Program-made: the position numbers and the translations under genes
Shown here: positions 10,922-21,104 of the stretch, one piece after another
How the letters are laid out: every line of letters begins with the position of its first letter
How positions within the stretch are numbered: position 1 is the stretch's first letter
Notes under the pieces: model-generated
Databases searched by the model: none
What the model saw: only the letters and a program-made list of their open reading frames with translations
Told to the model about the DNA's origin: nothing
Assembly: GCA_037157565.1 (NCBI GenBank)
Contig: JAZHRO010000026.1
Location: 36,330,501 to 36,394,500, forward strand
Source: Thalassia testudinum
Taxonomy: Eukaryota > Streptophyta > Magnoliopsida > Alismatales > Hydrocharitaceae
Direction: 5' to 3'
Length of the DNA stretch: 64,000 nt

Positions 10922-12689
10922 TGATGAGTCTATTTTAATGGACTATTGTTACGCCTAAGTTAACTTTATTCTTACCTTTTAGGTTTGTTAATAACTACAT
11001 TAAGTTATACAATGTTTGCATGCATCATTATTTAAGTTTATATCTATTTTATCGCATCTTCTAACTTAATATATAATGATTTTATGTTTTGTTGTTGTAG
11101 GAATCAGGTTGGAAAAGAACAGGAGGGGGTGAAAGAAATTTCCCCCAACAACCTCAACTCACCCAATCTCCGGCGGCCTCAACACACCCAACAGCCGCCG
11201 GCCAAAATTAGTAAAGGGATTTGAAAATCCCTTAACTTACGCGAGGAGAGGTGATAAAAAGGCTTGGCAAAGTTGGATCGGGCTTCATCTTCTCCCCATG
11301 GCGAGAAATTATCTCCACCTTCACCACCGTGGAGAGGGCGGACACTGTGAACCAAGCCTGCACCAAGCACAGCCAAGCGCTCGCAGGCGCTGCGCCTACC
11401 CTTGCGTGCCACCTTCCATCACCCTTCCACTGCAAGCACGCTCACACCTCCAGCCAACACTACAGGCGCAACACCAACGTCGCACCCACCGTCCACTGTG
11501 CACTCCAACCAGTGCCTGCAGGCGCTGCACAGCAGGAAGCAACGAGCGCCGCACCCGCACCCTCTGCAGGCGCAGCACTCTCTACTACAGGTGCGCCTCC
11601 TCCAGCGCCATCACCGCCTGCAAGCGCGCCCCCTCCAGCGCCCTCCACTGCTACTGCCAAGCGCCCGCGCCATCGCCTTCCACCTCCAGTGCCTTGCGTG
11701 CCCTCTGCAGGCGCTGTAGGCCAACCTTCCTTCACCGCAGGTGCTACACCACTCACCGCCCTTGCGTGTCCTCTGCAGGCGTGCACCCGCGCGCACCGGC
11801 GCCATCGCCCCACGGCAAGCGCCCGCAGGCAGCAACGCGCCATCACTAGCAGGTGCACACCACAAGCTTGCAGGCAACCCATGCTCGCAGGAGTCGCAGC
11901 CAACGACCAACCCCACAGGCGCTGCAGGCCACTCTCGCCCTCGCCCTGTACGCCTTGAGAGCGCACGCGCCCAGTGCGTTGCAACAGCAGGCCACCCATG
12001 CATCCATGCGCGGCTGTCTTCTTCCAACAGCCAACAGGCTAGTGGCCCTTCTCCTCCGCCCAGCCGCCGCCGGCCACCTCCGGCCACTACGTCACCACCG
12101 TTACGTAGCCCTTATCGAGGCGCACCTCCCTGTCGACTCTCGCTACCAGCCATGCACGGTCGCCCACGCGAGGAAGAGAGAGGAGAAATCATATGTTTTT
12201 CTCTCAATTAATATTTACATTTAATGCCATTGTCAATTATATATTCATATTTTATTCATGCCACATTGCATTGATGCACTCAGACTTTCCTGAAATTACT
12301 TTACTTGTGTTATGTGCATGATTCTACATTGAATTTCAAATCAAATTTGCATGCAAGTTGAATCTATATGATATGCCATTACACATGCATCATATGCATA
12401 TTTTTGGAGCTTAATTCCTGACGTGAAAATTGCATAACGAACCCTGAACTTTTAAGGAAACTTGCAAGTTCCATTTAAATTAGCATATTCCTCACATTAA
12501 AGTCGCGAAAGTGTCTGCGAACATTATATTCCTCTTTCTGTGAATTTATTGGTCTATTCCTCCCTATGGATATGATATCTTTACTGTGGTTAAAATTAAT
12601 ATTTAGTTTTGATTGAGAGATTTTCCACCACATAAAACAAAATGACATCATTCTATTGCTATCATAAGAAAGCAAAAATCTCTCCGTCA
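10922..12689 (+). repeat. 5' LTR of the non-autonomous element
   Basis: It aligns end to end with 17075-18877. The left 300 bases and right 500 bases are AT-rich and nearly identical to the 3' copy. The middle (about 11330-12180) is very GC-rich, with many spaced CAGGCGC motifs, and differs between the two LTRs mainly at CpG-type sites. Overlapping Ala/Pro/His-rich ORFs on both strands here (for example 11251-11958) come from this composition and are not called as genes. Confidence 0.9.
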
Positions 12690-12692
12690 AAA

Positions 12693-12710
12693 TGGCGCAG
12701 TTGCAGGGGA
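12693..12710 (+). other. Primer binding site, tRNA-Asp type
   Basis: TGGCGCAGTTGCAGGGGA lies three bases after the 5' LTR. It differs at two positions from TGGCGCCGTTGCCGGGGA, the complement of the plant tRNA-Asp 3' end used by many Athila/Tat gypsy elements. Confidence 0.8.
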
Positions 12711-13932
12711 GGCAACAAATGCAATAGATTCACATTATTATTTTTGAATGTTCTGAGTTGCGTAATCATCTGATCATTTTTTTTATCGTGCGAGGAATCT
12801 AACACGGCGACAGGCGCAATAGAACGACGACATTAAACTTGAACGACACGCACGGCGGAGATGATCTTTTTGGTGGACCTTGATGCCACCTGGAGGCCAG
12901 CAACAGGAACACGTGGGCCTTGATCCCACACGCATAGGCTTACGGAGAAGCCTGTTTTTGATTTAATCAGTAGATCTTAGTATATATTTAGTTTAGATAG
13001 ACATTAGAATTTAATTACTGTCTTTTGGACCCTTGTCGGGTATTTTTGGGAACTTGTTCCCAGTGCTTCATTATTTCTTATCGCTCTTGTATGCAGGAGA
13101 GTATTTTCGGGAGTGTGTTCCCATTTATTCAGATTATAGGACTATTTGAATTGTTTGAACTGCATGTCGGTTAGTTAGTTAGATTAGGTCTGTTTGCTTA
13201 TTATTATTATTAAAAAAAAAATTCGAATTGCCTGCTAGAAGCTGGATATCTATAGGACGATCATCTAGGACTGAATGAGTAGCATCTAGTTTATTTTTTC
13301 TGTATTGCATACATTGCACGAAGAAAGCTGGAGTAAGGTACGTCTTCTCTTAAGCATCAATTACCTATCATGCATCTGCATTGAACCTAAATCTAAGACC
13401 ACTAAAGTGCTTGAATCAAATTAATTCAGTGGTCACTTTAAAAATTGGGACTGCTAAGTGGTTGGATCTTAAAATCTGTGACTTAAAATTGTGTGCAAAA
13501 GGATCTTGTTTGCGAAATTTCAAAACTCAAAACACGATCGTATGTTTGCACACCTGAGACACTGTGCACCTCACACATAAGGTCACTAGATAAATTTCTA
13601 CCTCTCCTCTTTTGCACCACAAGGGGAGTTAGTCGGAAATCAACAAGCCTATCCACCAAGTTACCTCGGTTCCTCGTGTGTGGGCTCTATTCGAGACTTC
13701 CATCCCTTGCGAGTAGGTTATAGGCACCAGCGAAGGTTGTCCTAGGAAGCGTAATTTGTTTAAAACTTGTTTGGCCACCAACTGAACATTAAATTCTAAG
13801 ACCTACAATCTACTAAAAACGGATCCCATTGAATTTGCATTTGCTTTGACAGTAGAACTCTCTAGGAAATTTCTGCTCGTGTTCTGAATTCTTCTAAGCC
13901 CTAATAGAGTTAAAACTATTTTGCTTAAAGAA
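12711..13932 (+). other. Non-coding leader of the non-autonomous element
   Basis: No ORF with recognisable content is seen. It includes an A-run near 13210 and a paired CTAAGACCACTAAAGTG / CAGTGGTCACTTTAAAA stretch near 13395-13445. It probably serves as untranslated leader and packaging region. Confidence 0.5.
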
Positions 13933-15451
13933 ATGGATCACCCTTACTCCTATCATTTTGATTATCAGAGTCAATACTTCCCATCTTTTAATCAAGATCC
14001 CATGCCCAGAGCGTATCCATCCTTTGATGGGTACATTGACAATTCATGGGATCATTCATATTCCTATCCTGGGAGTACTTGCTTGATAACTCCCACTTTT
14101 GAGCAGAGCCTAGGAGCGGGATTTTACAACCCTGAAATCCCTACTTCCACGTAAACACCGAGGTCAAGGTTGTATAGTTCTTATCACTTCCCCTATTGAT
14201 TATTTGGTGGAATCCCATTCTACCCTTAGTGAGTCTACTCCTGACCCTCCTCTTAGGGAATCAACACCTACCATTCAGTATCCTGATTTAAATGCACCAA
14301 ATGAAGGTGACCCTAAGGGAATGGAGGATGAATTAGTTCAATTTTGGTCTCAGAGATATGAAGAGTCTATTTTAGAGGATGATGATGCCCCAATAGAGGA
14401 ACCTGGACTGAAAATCTGAAGTGAATCACAGGGGAATTATTTATCATTTGAGGATTTACCTCCAAAGGATATAAACAATATGGTGAAATCCAGATTCCTC
14501 CCTTCTTTTGAGAGTTATCCTCCATCAAAACAAGAGTTGATATTAAAGGAGGACAAACAAAATAATGAGAAGTCTATGGGAGACTCTCGGGGACAAAACA
14601 CGTCAATTGAGGATTTATACCCTGAGAAGAATAACGAATTCAGAGATATAGGCTGGCTCCAAAATATTAAGATTGATCCTCCTTTAGGAATAATTAAGGA
14701 TATTGATCCAACTTCTAATGAATCACGTATACACCCCGACAAAAAATTGAGTGAACCAAATGAATCTGGGGATCAGCTTAATGATAAGGATTCTGACATT
14801 TTGACCTTGCCATCAAAGTGTTGTAATTTGGAGTCTACCCTTGATTCAAATATGACTCCGATCATTAATGCTAGGCAGGGTAATGTGCAATTGTCTACAA
14901 CTGTCAAGGAGTATACACAATCTGAATCATTGTTGGAATTGGACCTGACACCGACTAAGCCCCCATTGGACTTAACAATTACCTTCCAACACTACAAACA
15001 ACCCTTATACTCCCTAACTGATCCTTGGCTCAGATCTCTGCTCATGTACATTCTTTTTGGAGAACATATCAGACCAGTACATCCTCGGGTAGAATAGCGA
15101 GTGTGGATTGATGCTTGTACTTTTAGTCTTGCCATTCAAGGGTTTCAAATATTAATGTTTATATCTTTTAAAACCCATCCTGTTTTGGAGGATCCTTGTT
15201 ATCCTCCACTTATTCCGTTTCGAGAGGCCTTTTTTCATATTCCCTTTCTTATTCCTAGACCTCCCAAGGTAGCCAACGAGGTTTTATGCTTTCATACTTT
15301 TTGGCGAGCATTTGGGATTACGTTGCATCATCAGCTCGCCAACATCCGTGGCTACCTGTTTTCTAGGCCCGTGCTATTACGCATATTTTTAGGGCCTAAC
15401 CTTTTCTGTCTGGAACCAGACTTTCAGGTTCCTTCTATGTCTGGCTGCTAA
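13933..15451 (+). pseudogene. Unknown ORF of the non-autonomous element, broken
   Basis: The ATG at 13933 opens a Tyr/Ser/Pro-rich segment (YHFDYQSQYFPSFNQDP) ending at a stop at 14152-14154. Another frame, open from about 14190, runs to 15451 with only two stops (about 14417 and 15095). This suggests one former protein of about 500 residues with a frameshift near 14155. The middle is acidic and Ser/Pro/Glu-rich. The end is hydrophobic and aromatic with many Phe, Pro and Leu. I do not recognise a domain and see no zinc knuckle, protease or polymerase motif. It may be a decayed Gag-like or accessory protein. Confidence 0.55.
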
Positions 15452-17060
15452 CAGGAAATGCAGCGCTTGTTGGGAGGCAACCCAGTGTTCTGAATAACAC
15501 CGTTGACAGGTGATTTCTTTCCTTTCTCCCCCTGTTTTAATTTTACAATGGGGACATTGTAGAATTCAGGCATGGGGGGTGCATTTTGCATTTTAGGAAG
15601 TATTCATGCATTTAGGTTAGCATATAAAAAAAAAAACTCTTTTCTTGAGCTGAATGGGTTAGTCCCTAGCAAAATTTCTTTGTCATTGGAGGTTTTTCTT
15701 CTTGAATTATTTCTTAAGTTTAGAATCCAGTACATTTATTTCTCGTGCACGTAGACTGGGTAATGGATTCTTGAAGAAAACCAATAAGCATTTGTAGTTT
15801 ATTGAACCCTTGGACAGTTAATAGGGAGTCAGGCATACTATCTTCTAAGATCCACCTCATATTTGTGAGAAGAAAGTAGAGAGATTACTGGTGCGCTAAG
15901 TCTAGTGTAAGGACTCTTAAATTTTGGACAATTAGATGATGATACTTCAGAGTTAGGCATAGTTTTCGCTCTTTGTTCCTGTGTGCGTACTTTGTTTGAA
16001 TTCCTGAGAGTCACCAAATAAGGCAGATATACAGAGAAGGAGTCTTAATAAAGCTATGACTATGGTAGATGGTTACGATCGTTCTTCATAGAGTCCTTAG
16101 TTAAAGGAGGGTAATAGTGTCAAAGGTCAGAAATATGCCTGTCTTATCCATTCCTTCCTGGTGCCGAGAATAGGCACTTTCACCAAATAAGCCACACAGT
16201 ATCCTCTTGACCATCATCATCCCTAATAATGCCTCATAAATAAAAGTCTGTGTCGTGTTATGTTGATTTATAAAAATAAATAAAAATAGAAAAGAAAAGA
16301 AGAAAAAGAAAGAAGAAAAAGAAGAAACAGTTATATTAATAGAAAAAAAGGGGAGAAGAAGAAGAAAAGAGAGAGAGAAAAGAAAAAGAGAAAAAAAGTC
16401 CAAGTTTATAATGTAATATTGTTTCTGAGGCAACAAAACATCTATCGTGTTCCACTAAATATGACCCATACCTACCTTTTAGTATTTCTGACCGCCCGAA
16501 TATTGGTTGAGGACTCTAACTTAGTTGTAGAATTATTAGGACTTTAATTGAAGTGTGGATGCCATGTGAGGGTACCAAACAGTGAGTACAATTACTAAAT
16601 CTGGCGAGATTTGTGATCTCAGAAAGAAATGAAAGAAAAGAGTGAGTGCACAGGAACATCAAGAGAGCACAGTTGTTTAGCCTCTCTCTGAGTTAACTTG
16701 TCTAATAGTCTAGAAATCTAGAGTCTATAGTACTAGACTACATGTTGCACCAGATGAGTGTGTGCCACCAAATACAAATCCATTCAACTCGATATCTCCT
16801 ACCTAAGTCAAAAGCCGATGTCAAATTATAGATTATCTTCTGCTTTATCCCTGAGGGAAGTAGTTGCCTATCCCTACAGAAATATTTACTAAGGGTGAAG
16901 TACGAACTCCCAATGCAAATTGGCTTTTCACATGGATCTGTTACCTAGGCTATCATCACTTCACATTTGTCTGGATCTCTAAAGTTTTGAAATAAGAAAA
17001 GGAGAAATCTTCTGATTACTTTTATTATTTTTCATTTTTGCTAGGGATTAGCAAATCTTA
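15452..17060 (+). other. 3' non-coding region of the non-autonomous element
   Basis: It starts with TTGTTGGGAGGCAACCC (about 15467-15483), then a pyrimidine tract and ATGGGGACATTGTAG. From memory this series is usual just after the last ORF in plant Athila/Tat-related elements. A copy of the later polypurine tract, GGCATGGGGGG, appears early at about 15570. Positions 16266-16400 are an almost pure A/G tract. No gene is seen. Confidence 0.6.
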
Positions 17061-17074
17061 GGCATGGGGGTATT
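17061..17074 (+). other. Polypurine tract of the non-autonomous element
   Basis: GGCATGGGGGTATT directly precedes the 3' LTR start TGATGAGTCC at 17075. This is the expected place for the plus-strand primer. Confidence 0.75.
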
Positions 17075-18877
17075 TGATGAGTCCATTTTAATGGACTATT
17101 GTTACGCCTAAGTTAACTTTATTCTTACCTTTTAGGTTTGTTAATAACTACATTAAGTTATAGAATATTTGCATGCATCATTATTTAAGTTTATATCTAT
17201 TTTATCGCATTCTATAACTTAATATGTAATGATTTTATGTTTTGTTGTTGTAGGAATCAGGTTGGAAAAGAACAGGAGGGGGTGAAAAAAATTTCCCCCA
17301 ACAACCTCATCTCACCCAATCTCCAGTGGCCTCAACACACCCAACAACCACCGGCCAAAATTAGTAAAGGGATTTGAAAATCCCTTAACTCACGTGGGGA
17401 GAGGTGATATAAAGCTTGGCAAAGTTGGATCGGGCTTCATCTTCTTCTCCCCCTGGTGGGGAATTATCTCCACCTTCTCCACCGTGGAGAGGGCGGATAC
17501 TGTGAACCATGCCTGCACCAGGCACAGCCAAGCGCCTGCAGGCGCTGCGCCTATCCTTGCGAGCCACCTTCCATCACCCTTCCACTGCAAGCACGCTTAC
17601 ACCTCTAGCCAACACTACAGGCGCAACACCAGCGCCTCACCCATCATCCACCGCGCCCTCCAACCAGTGCCCACAAGCACTGCACAGCAGAAAGCAGTGA
17701 GCGTCGCACCCACACCCTCTACAGGCGCATCACTCTCCACTACAGGCGCGCCTCCTCCAGCGCCAGCACCGCCTGCAGGCGCGCCCCCTCCAGCGCCCTC
17801 CACCTCTAATGCCAAGCGCCTGCACCATCGCCTTCCACCTCCATCGCCTTGCACGCCCTCTGCTGGCGCTGCAGGCCAACCTTCCTTCACCACAGGCGCT
17901 ACACCTCTCCCCGCAGGCGCTGCACCGCTCCCCGTAAGCGCTCACCGCCCTTGCGCGTCCTCTGCAGGCATGCACCCGCGCGCACCTGCACCATCACCCC
18001 ACACCAAGAGCCCACAGGCAGCAGCGCGCCATCACCAACAGATGCACACCACAAGCTTGTAGGCGACCCATGCCCGTAGGCGCCGTAGCCAGCGACCAGC
18101 CCCATAAGCGCTGCAAGCGACTCCCGAGCTCACCCTGCACTCCTTGAGCACGCGCGCGCCCAGCGCGCTGCAACTGCAGGCCACCCGCACATCCACGCGT
18201 GGCTGTCTTCCAACAGCCAACAGGCCGGCGGCCCTTCTCCTCCGCCCTACCGTCGCCGGCCACCTCCGGCCGCTGCGTCACCACCGTTGCGTAGCCCTCG
18301 TCGAGGCGCACCTCCCTGTCGACTCTCGCTGCCAGCCATGCACGGTCGCCCACGCGAGGAAGAGAGAGGAGAAATCCTCTTTTTTTGTCTCAATTAATAT
18401 TTACATTCAATGCCATTGTCAATTATATATTCATATTTTATTCATGCCACATTGCATTGATGCACTCAGACTTTCCTGAAATTACTTTACTTGTGTTATG
18501 TGCATGATTCTACATTGAATTTCAAATCAAATTTGCATGCAAGTTGAATCTATATGATATGCCATTACACATGCATCATATGTATATTTTTGGAGCTTAA
18601 TTCCTGACGTGAAAATTGCATAACTAACCCTGAACTTTTAAGGAAACTTGCAAGTTCCGTTTAAATTAGCATATTCCGTACATTAAAGTCGCGAAAGTGT
18701 CTGTGAACATTATATTCCTCTTTCTGTGAATTTATTAGTCTATTCCTCCCTATGGATACGACATCTTTACTGTGGTTAAAATTGATATTTAGTTTTGATT
18801 GAGAGATTTTCCACCACATAAAACACAATGACACATCATTCTATTGCTATCATAAGAAAGCAAAAATCTCTCTGTCA
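17075..18877 (+). repeat. 3' LTR of the non-autonomous element
   Basis: Full-length partner of 10922-12689. It carries a TATA-like GATATAAAG near 17406, where the 5' copy has GATAAAAAG. CpG-to-TpG/CpA differences are concentrated in the GC-rich middle, as expected for methylated DNA. The right end AATCTCTCTGTCA joins the CATGG duplicate. Confidence 0.9.
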
Positions 18878-18882
18878 CATGG

Positions 18883-20453
18883 GTTGTAGCTATGCAGGAG
18901 GAGATACTCCAATTTACTAGGAATAATGTATGGAACTTGGTACCCGCCCCTGAGGGTAATTCCATCATTGGAACCAAGTGGGTATTCCGAAATAAATTGG
19001 ATGAATCTGGTTTAGTAATCAGGAATAAAGCCAGACTTGTAGCTTAAGGCTATAACCAACAGGAGGGTATTGACTTTGATGAGACATATGCTCCTGTTGC
19101 TCGCTTGGAGTCCATACAGATGCTACTTGCCTTTGTAAGTGCAAAGGACTTCAAGCTATATCAAATAGATGTCAAGAGCGCCTTTCTTAATGGTTATATT
19201 AAGGAAGAAATTTATGTTCATCAGCCTCCCGAGTTCGAGGACCCAGCACACCTAGAGCACGTATACAAGCTCAATAAGTCTTTATATAGACTTAAACAAT
19301 CTCCCAGGGCTTGGTATGATAGGCTTAGGACCTTTCTTCTTTAGCACAGATATAAGACTGGAGTTGTTAATTCAACTCTTTTTGCAAAAGAAGAAGGAGA
19401 TGACATCCTACTGGATTAAATATATGTTGAAGATATTATATTTGGATCAACTAAGGAGTCTCTATGTCAACATTTCTGTGAGACTATGAAGACTGAGTTC
19501 GAAATGAGTATGATGGGTGAACTCAGATTCTTTTTAAGACTCCAAATTCAACAATTAGACACAGGAATTTACATTAGTCAAACAAAATATGTTCTTGAAA
19601 TTCTCAAGAAATTTGACTTTGGAAATGTAAATGGAAAAGAGACTCCAATTGTTCTATCTGCTTCTCTTGGTGAAGATTTATCCGGCAAGAAGGTAGATAA
19701 AAAGAAATACCAGGGCATGATAGGTTCACTACTATATCTTATAACTTCTAGACCTGATATTCTTTTTGCTACATGTTTATGTGCGAGATTCCAATCTGAA
19801 CCCAAGGAATCTCATTTTAATGAAGCAAAAAGAATATTTAGATACCTAAACAGCACAAAAGACCTTGGACTTTTCTATCCAAAAGCATAATCCTTAGATC
19901 TATTATCCTATAGTGATGCTGACTATGCAGGGAGTCGGACAGACCGAAAGAGCACTAGCCGTACATGTCATTTTATTCGAGAATCTCTAGTCTCATGGTT
20001 CTTTAAGAAACAGACTTGTGTTTCACTTTCTATGATTGAAGCAAAATATATTGCTGCTTCACTTGCTCACAGGTCATTTGGATGAGACAGACTTTGTCCG
20101 ACTTTTGTTTGATTTTTGTGCAATCCAAAATTTTATATGATAGTACAAGCGCAATAAATTTATCCAAAAATTTAGTTCATCATTCACGTACCAAGTACAT
20201 AGATATTAGACATCATTTCCTTAGAGATAATGTGCTTCAAGGATCAATTCAATTAGAATTCATTGACACACAAAATCAATTGGCAGACATCTTTACAAAA
20301 CATCTTGCAGCAGAAAGATTCTGCTTTATAAGAAGAAAATTAGGGCTTTGTACAATAAAGAGATTCAAAATTAATAAGTTGATTGTTATGGAACTTGTTT
20401 GTATTTATAAAAATCTATCAGGGTCTCACTGTAATTTACCCACATTTTTTTAA
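18883..20453 (+). pseudogene. Copia reverse transcriptase and RNase H, broken
   Basis: RT starts in frame with 10829-10921. It shows GTKWVFRNKLDE, DFDETYAPVARLES, LYQIDVKSAFLNG (first catalytic Asp) and SLYRLKQSPRAWYDRL. The YVDD box reads YVED near 19423-19434, so a catalytic Asp is replaced by Glu. Stops interrupt at about 19046, 19342, 19418 and 19888. RNase H keeps YSDADYAG and KSTSRTC, then a frameshift near 20080. It ends with TKYIDIRHHFLRD and NQLADIFTKHLA, typical copia RNase H C-terminal motifs. It would copy genomic RNA to cDNA. It is inactive through stops and the altered active site. Confidence 0.9.
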
Positions 20454-21104
20454 AAGAAGGGGGTAAACTGTAATATTTCCATATGTCTGGAAATATCAAG
20501 GTATTTTTTGCAATATGGTTGCTTAACTTAGGTTGTTGACTACATTATTTTTTCAACACCTAAGTTGTCAATTTTATTTCTTTTAACCACTTAAGTGGTT
20601 ATGTGCTATCCATATAAAAGAGGCCAAGTGCAAACGCTTGCCTCATTTTGTCACTTGCAAACCCTAGTCCTCTTCACAAGAGCCTCTCTAAGTCCTAGCT
20701 AAGAAGAGATAGATCATCTCCAAGCCTCAACTCTAGGTACACTCTTATCTTCTTATCATTTCGTGCATCTTTAAGTCATCTTGCGTCTTGTTTTCTTTCT
20801 CTCAAAACCTTTTCTGCAGCTACACTCCATTCATGTCGGGTACTAGGTGGTACCAGTACCCATCATTGGTACCGGTACTAACTTGGCACTGCAGTGCTTG
20901 CTTTAGAGAGCAGGTACAGGTACTAAAGAGGAATACCGGTACTAGCTCAAAATTCTGGTTGGAACAAAAACCAACCAGTACCGATGCCAAGCATCAGTAT
21001 CGATACATGCAGGCTTAAATGTGTTTTTTTTTGTACAAACACATGAAAGGAAATTGTCTATATTTCTAATTGTTTTCCTATTCCTTGTTATTGCATGTTT
21101 ACAG
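20454..21104 (+). promoter_or_regulatory. Promoter-like spacer before the env-like ORF
   Basis: This spacer between the pol stop and the env-like ATG has the parts of a promoter and 5' leader. It holds a 16-bp perfect palindrome AACCACTTAAGTGGTT (20585-20600), a TATA box ATATAAAAG (20612-20620) and a CT-rich stretch 20640-20760. A splice-donor-like CTAG|GTAC at about 20736 is matched by an acceptor-like TTTACAG ending just before the ATG at 21105. The possible intron (about 370 bp) carries a cluster of the same TACCGGTAC motifs as the LTR U3 (20850-21005). The role is inferred from sequence alone. Confidence 0.5.

Larger units (their letters stand above)
10922..18877 (+). mobile_element. Non-autonomous LTR retrotransposon (LARD-like), structurally complete
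   Basis: Two LTRs of about 1.8 kb (10922-12689 and 17075-18877) begin TGATGAGTC and end GTCA. CATGG duplicates flank the element at 10917-10921 and 18878-18882. A tRNA-Asp-type primer site follows the 5' LTR and a G-rich tract precedes the 3' LTR. The 4.4-kb interior has no protease, integrase or RT, only a broken ORF of unknown kind and long non-coding stretches. It must have used proteins of another element, probably Ty3/gypsy of the Athila/Tat sort judging by primer site and 3' non-coding motifs (inference). Confidence 0.9.

Noticed and set aside
11251..12224. Several long overlapping ORFs on both strands, Ala/Pro/His-rich
   Set aside because: They lie in the GC-rich middle of an LTR, overlap in many frames and recur in the partner LTR (17394-18479). 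Composition explains them.
20820..21020. Short ORF upstream of the env-like ATG as an N-terminal extension
   Set aside because: It consists of TACCGGTAC-type repeats. The ATG at 21105 after an acceptor-like site is the better start.
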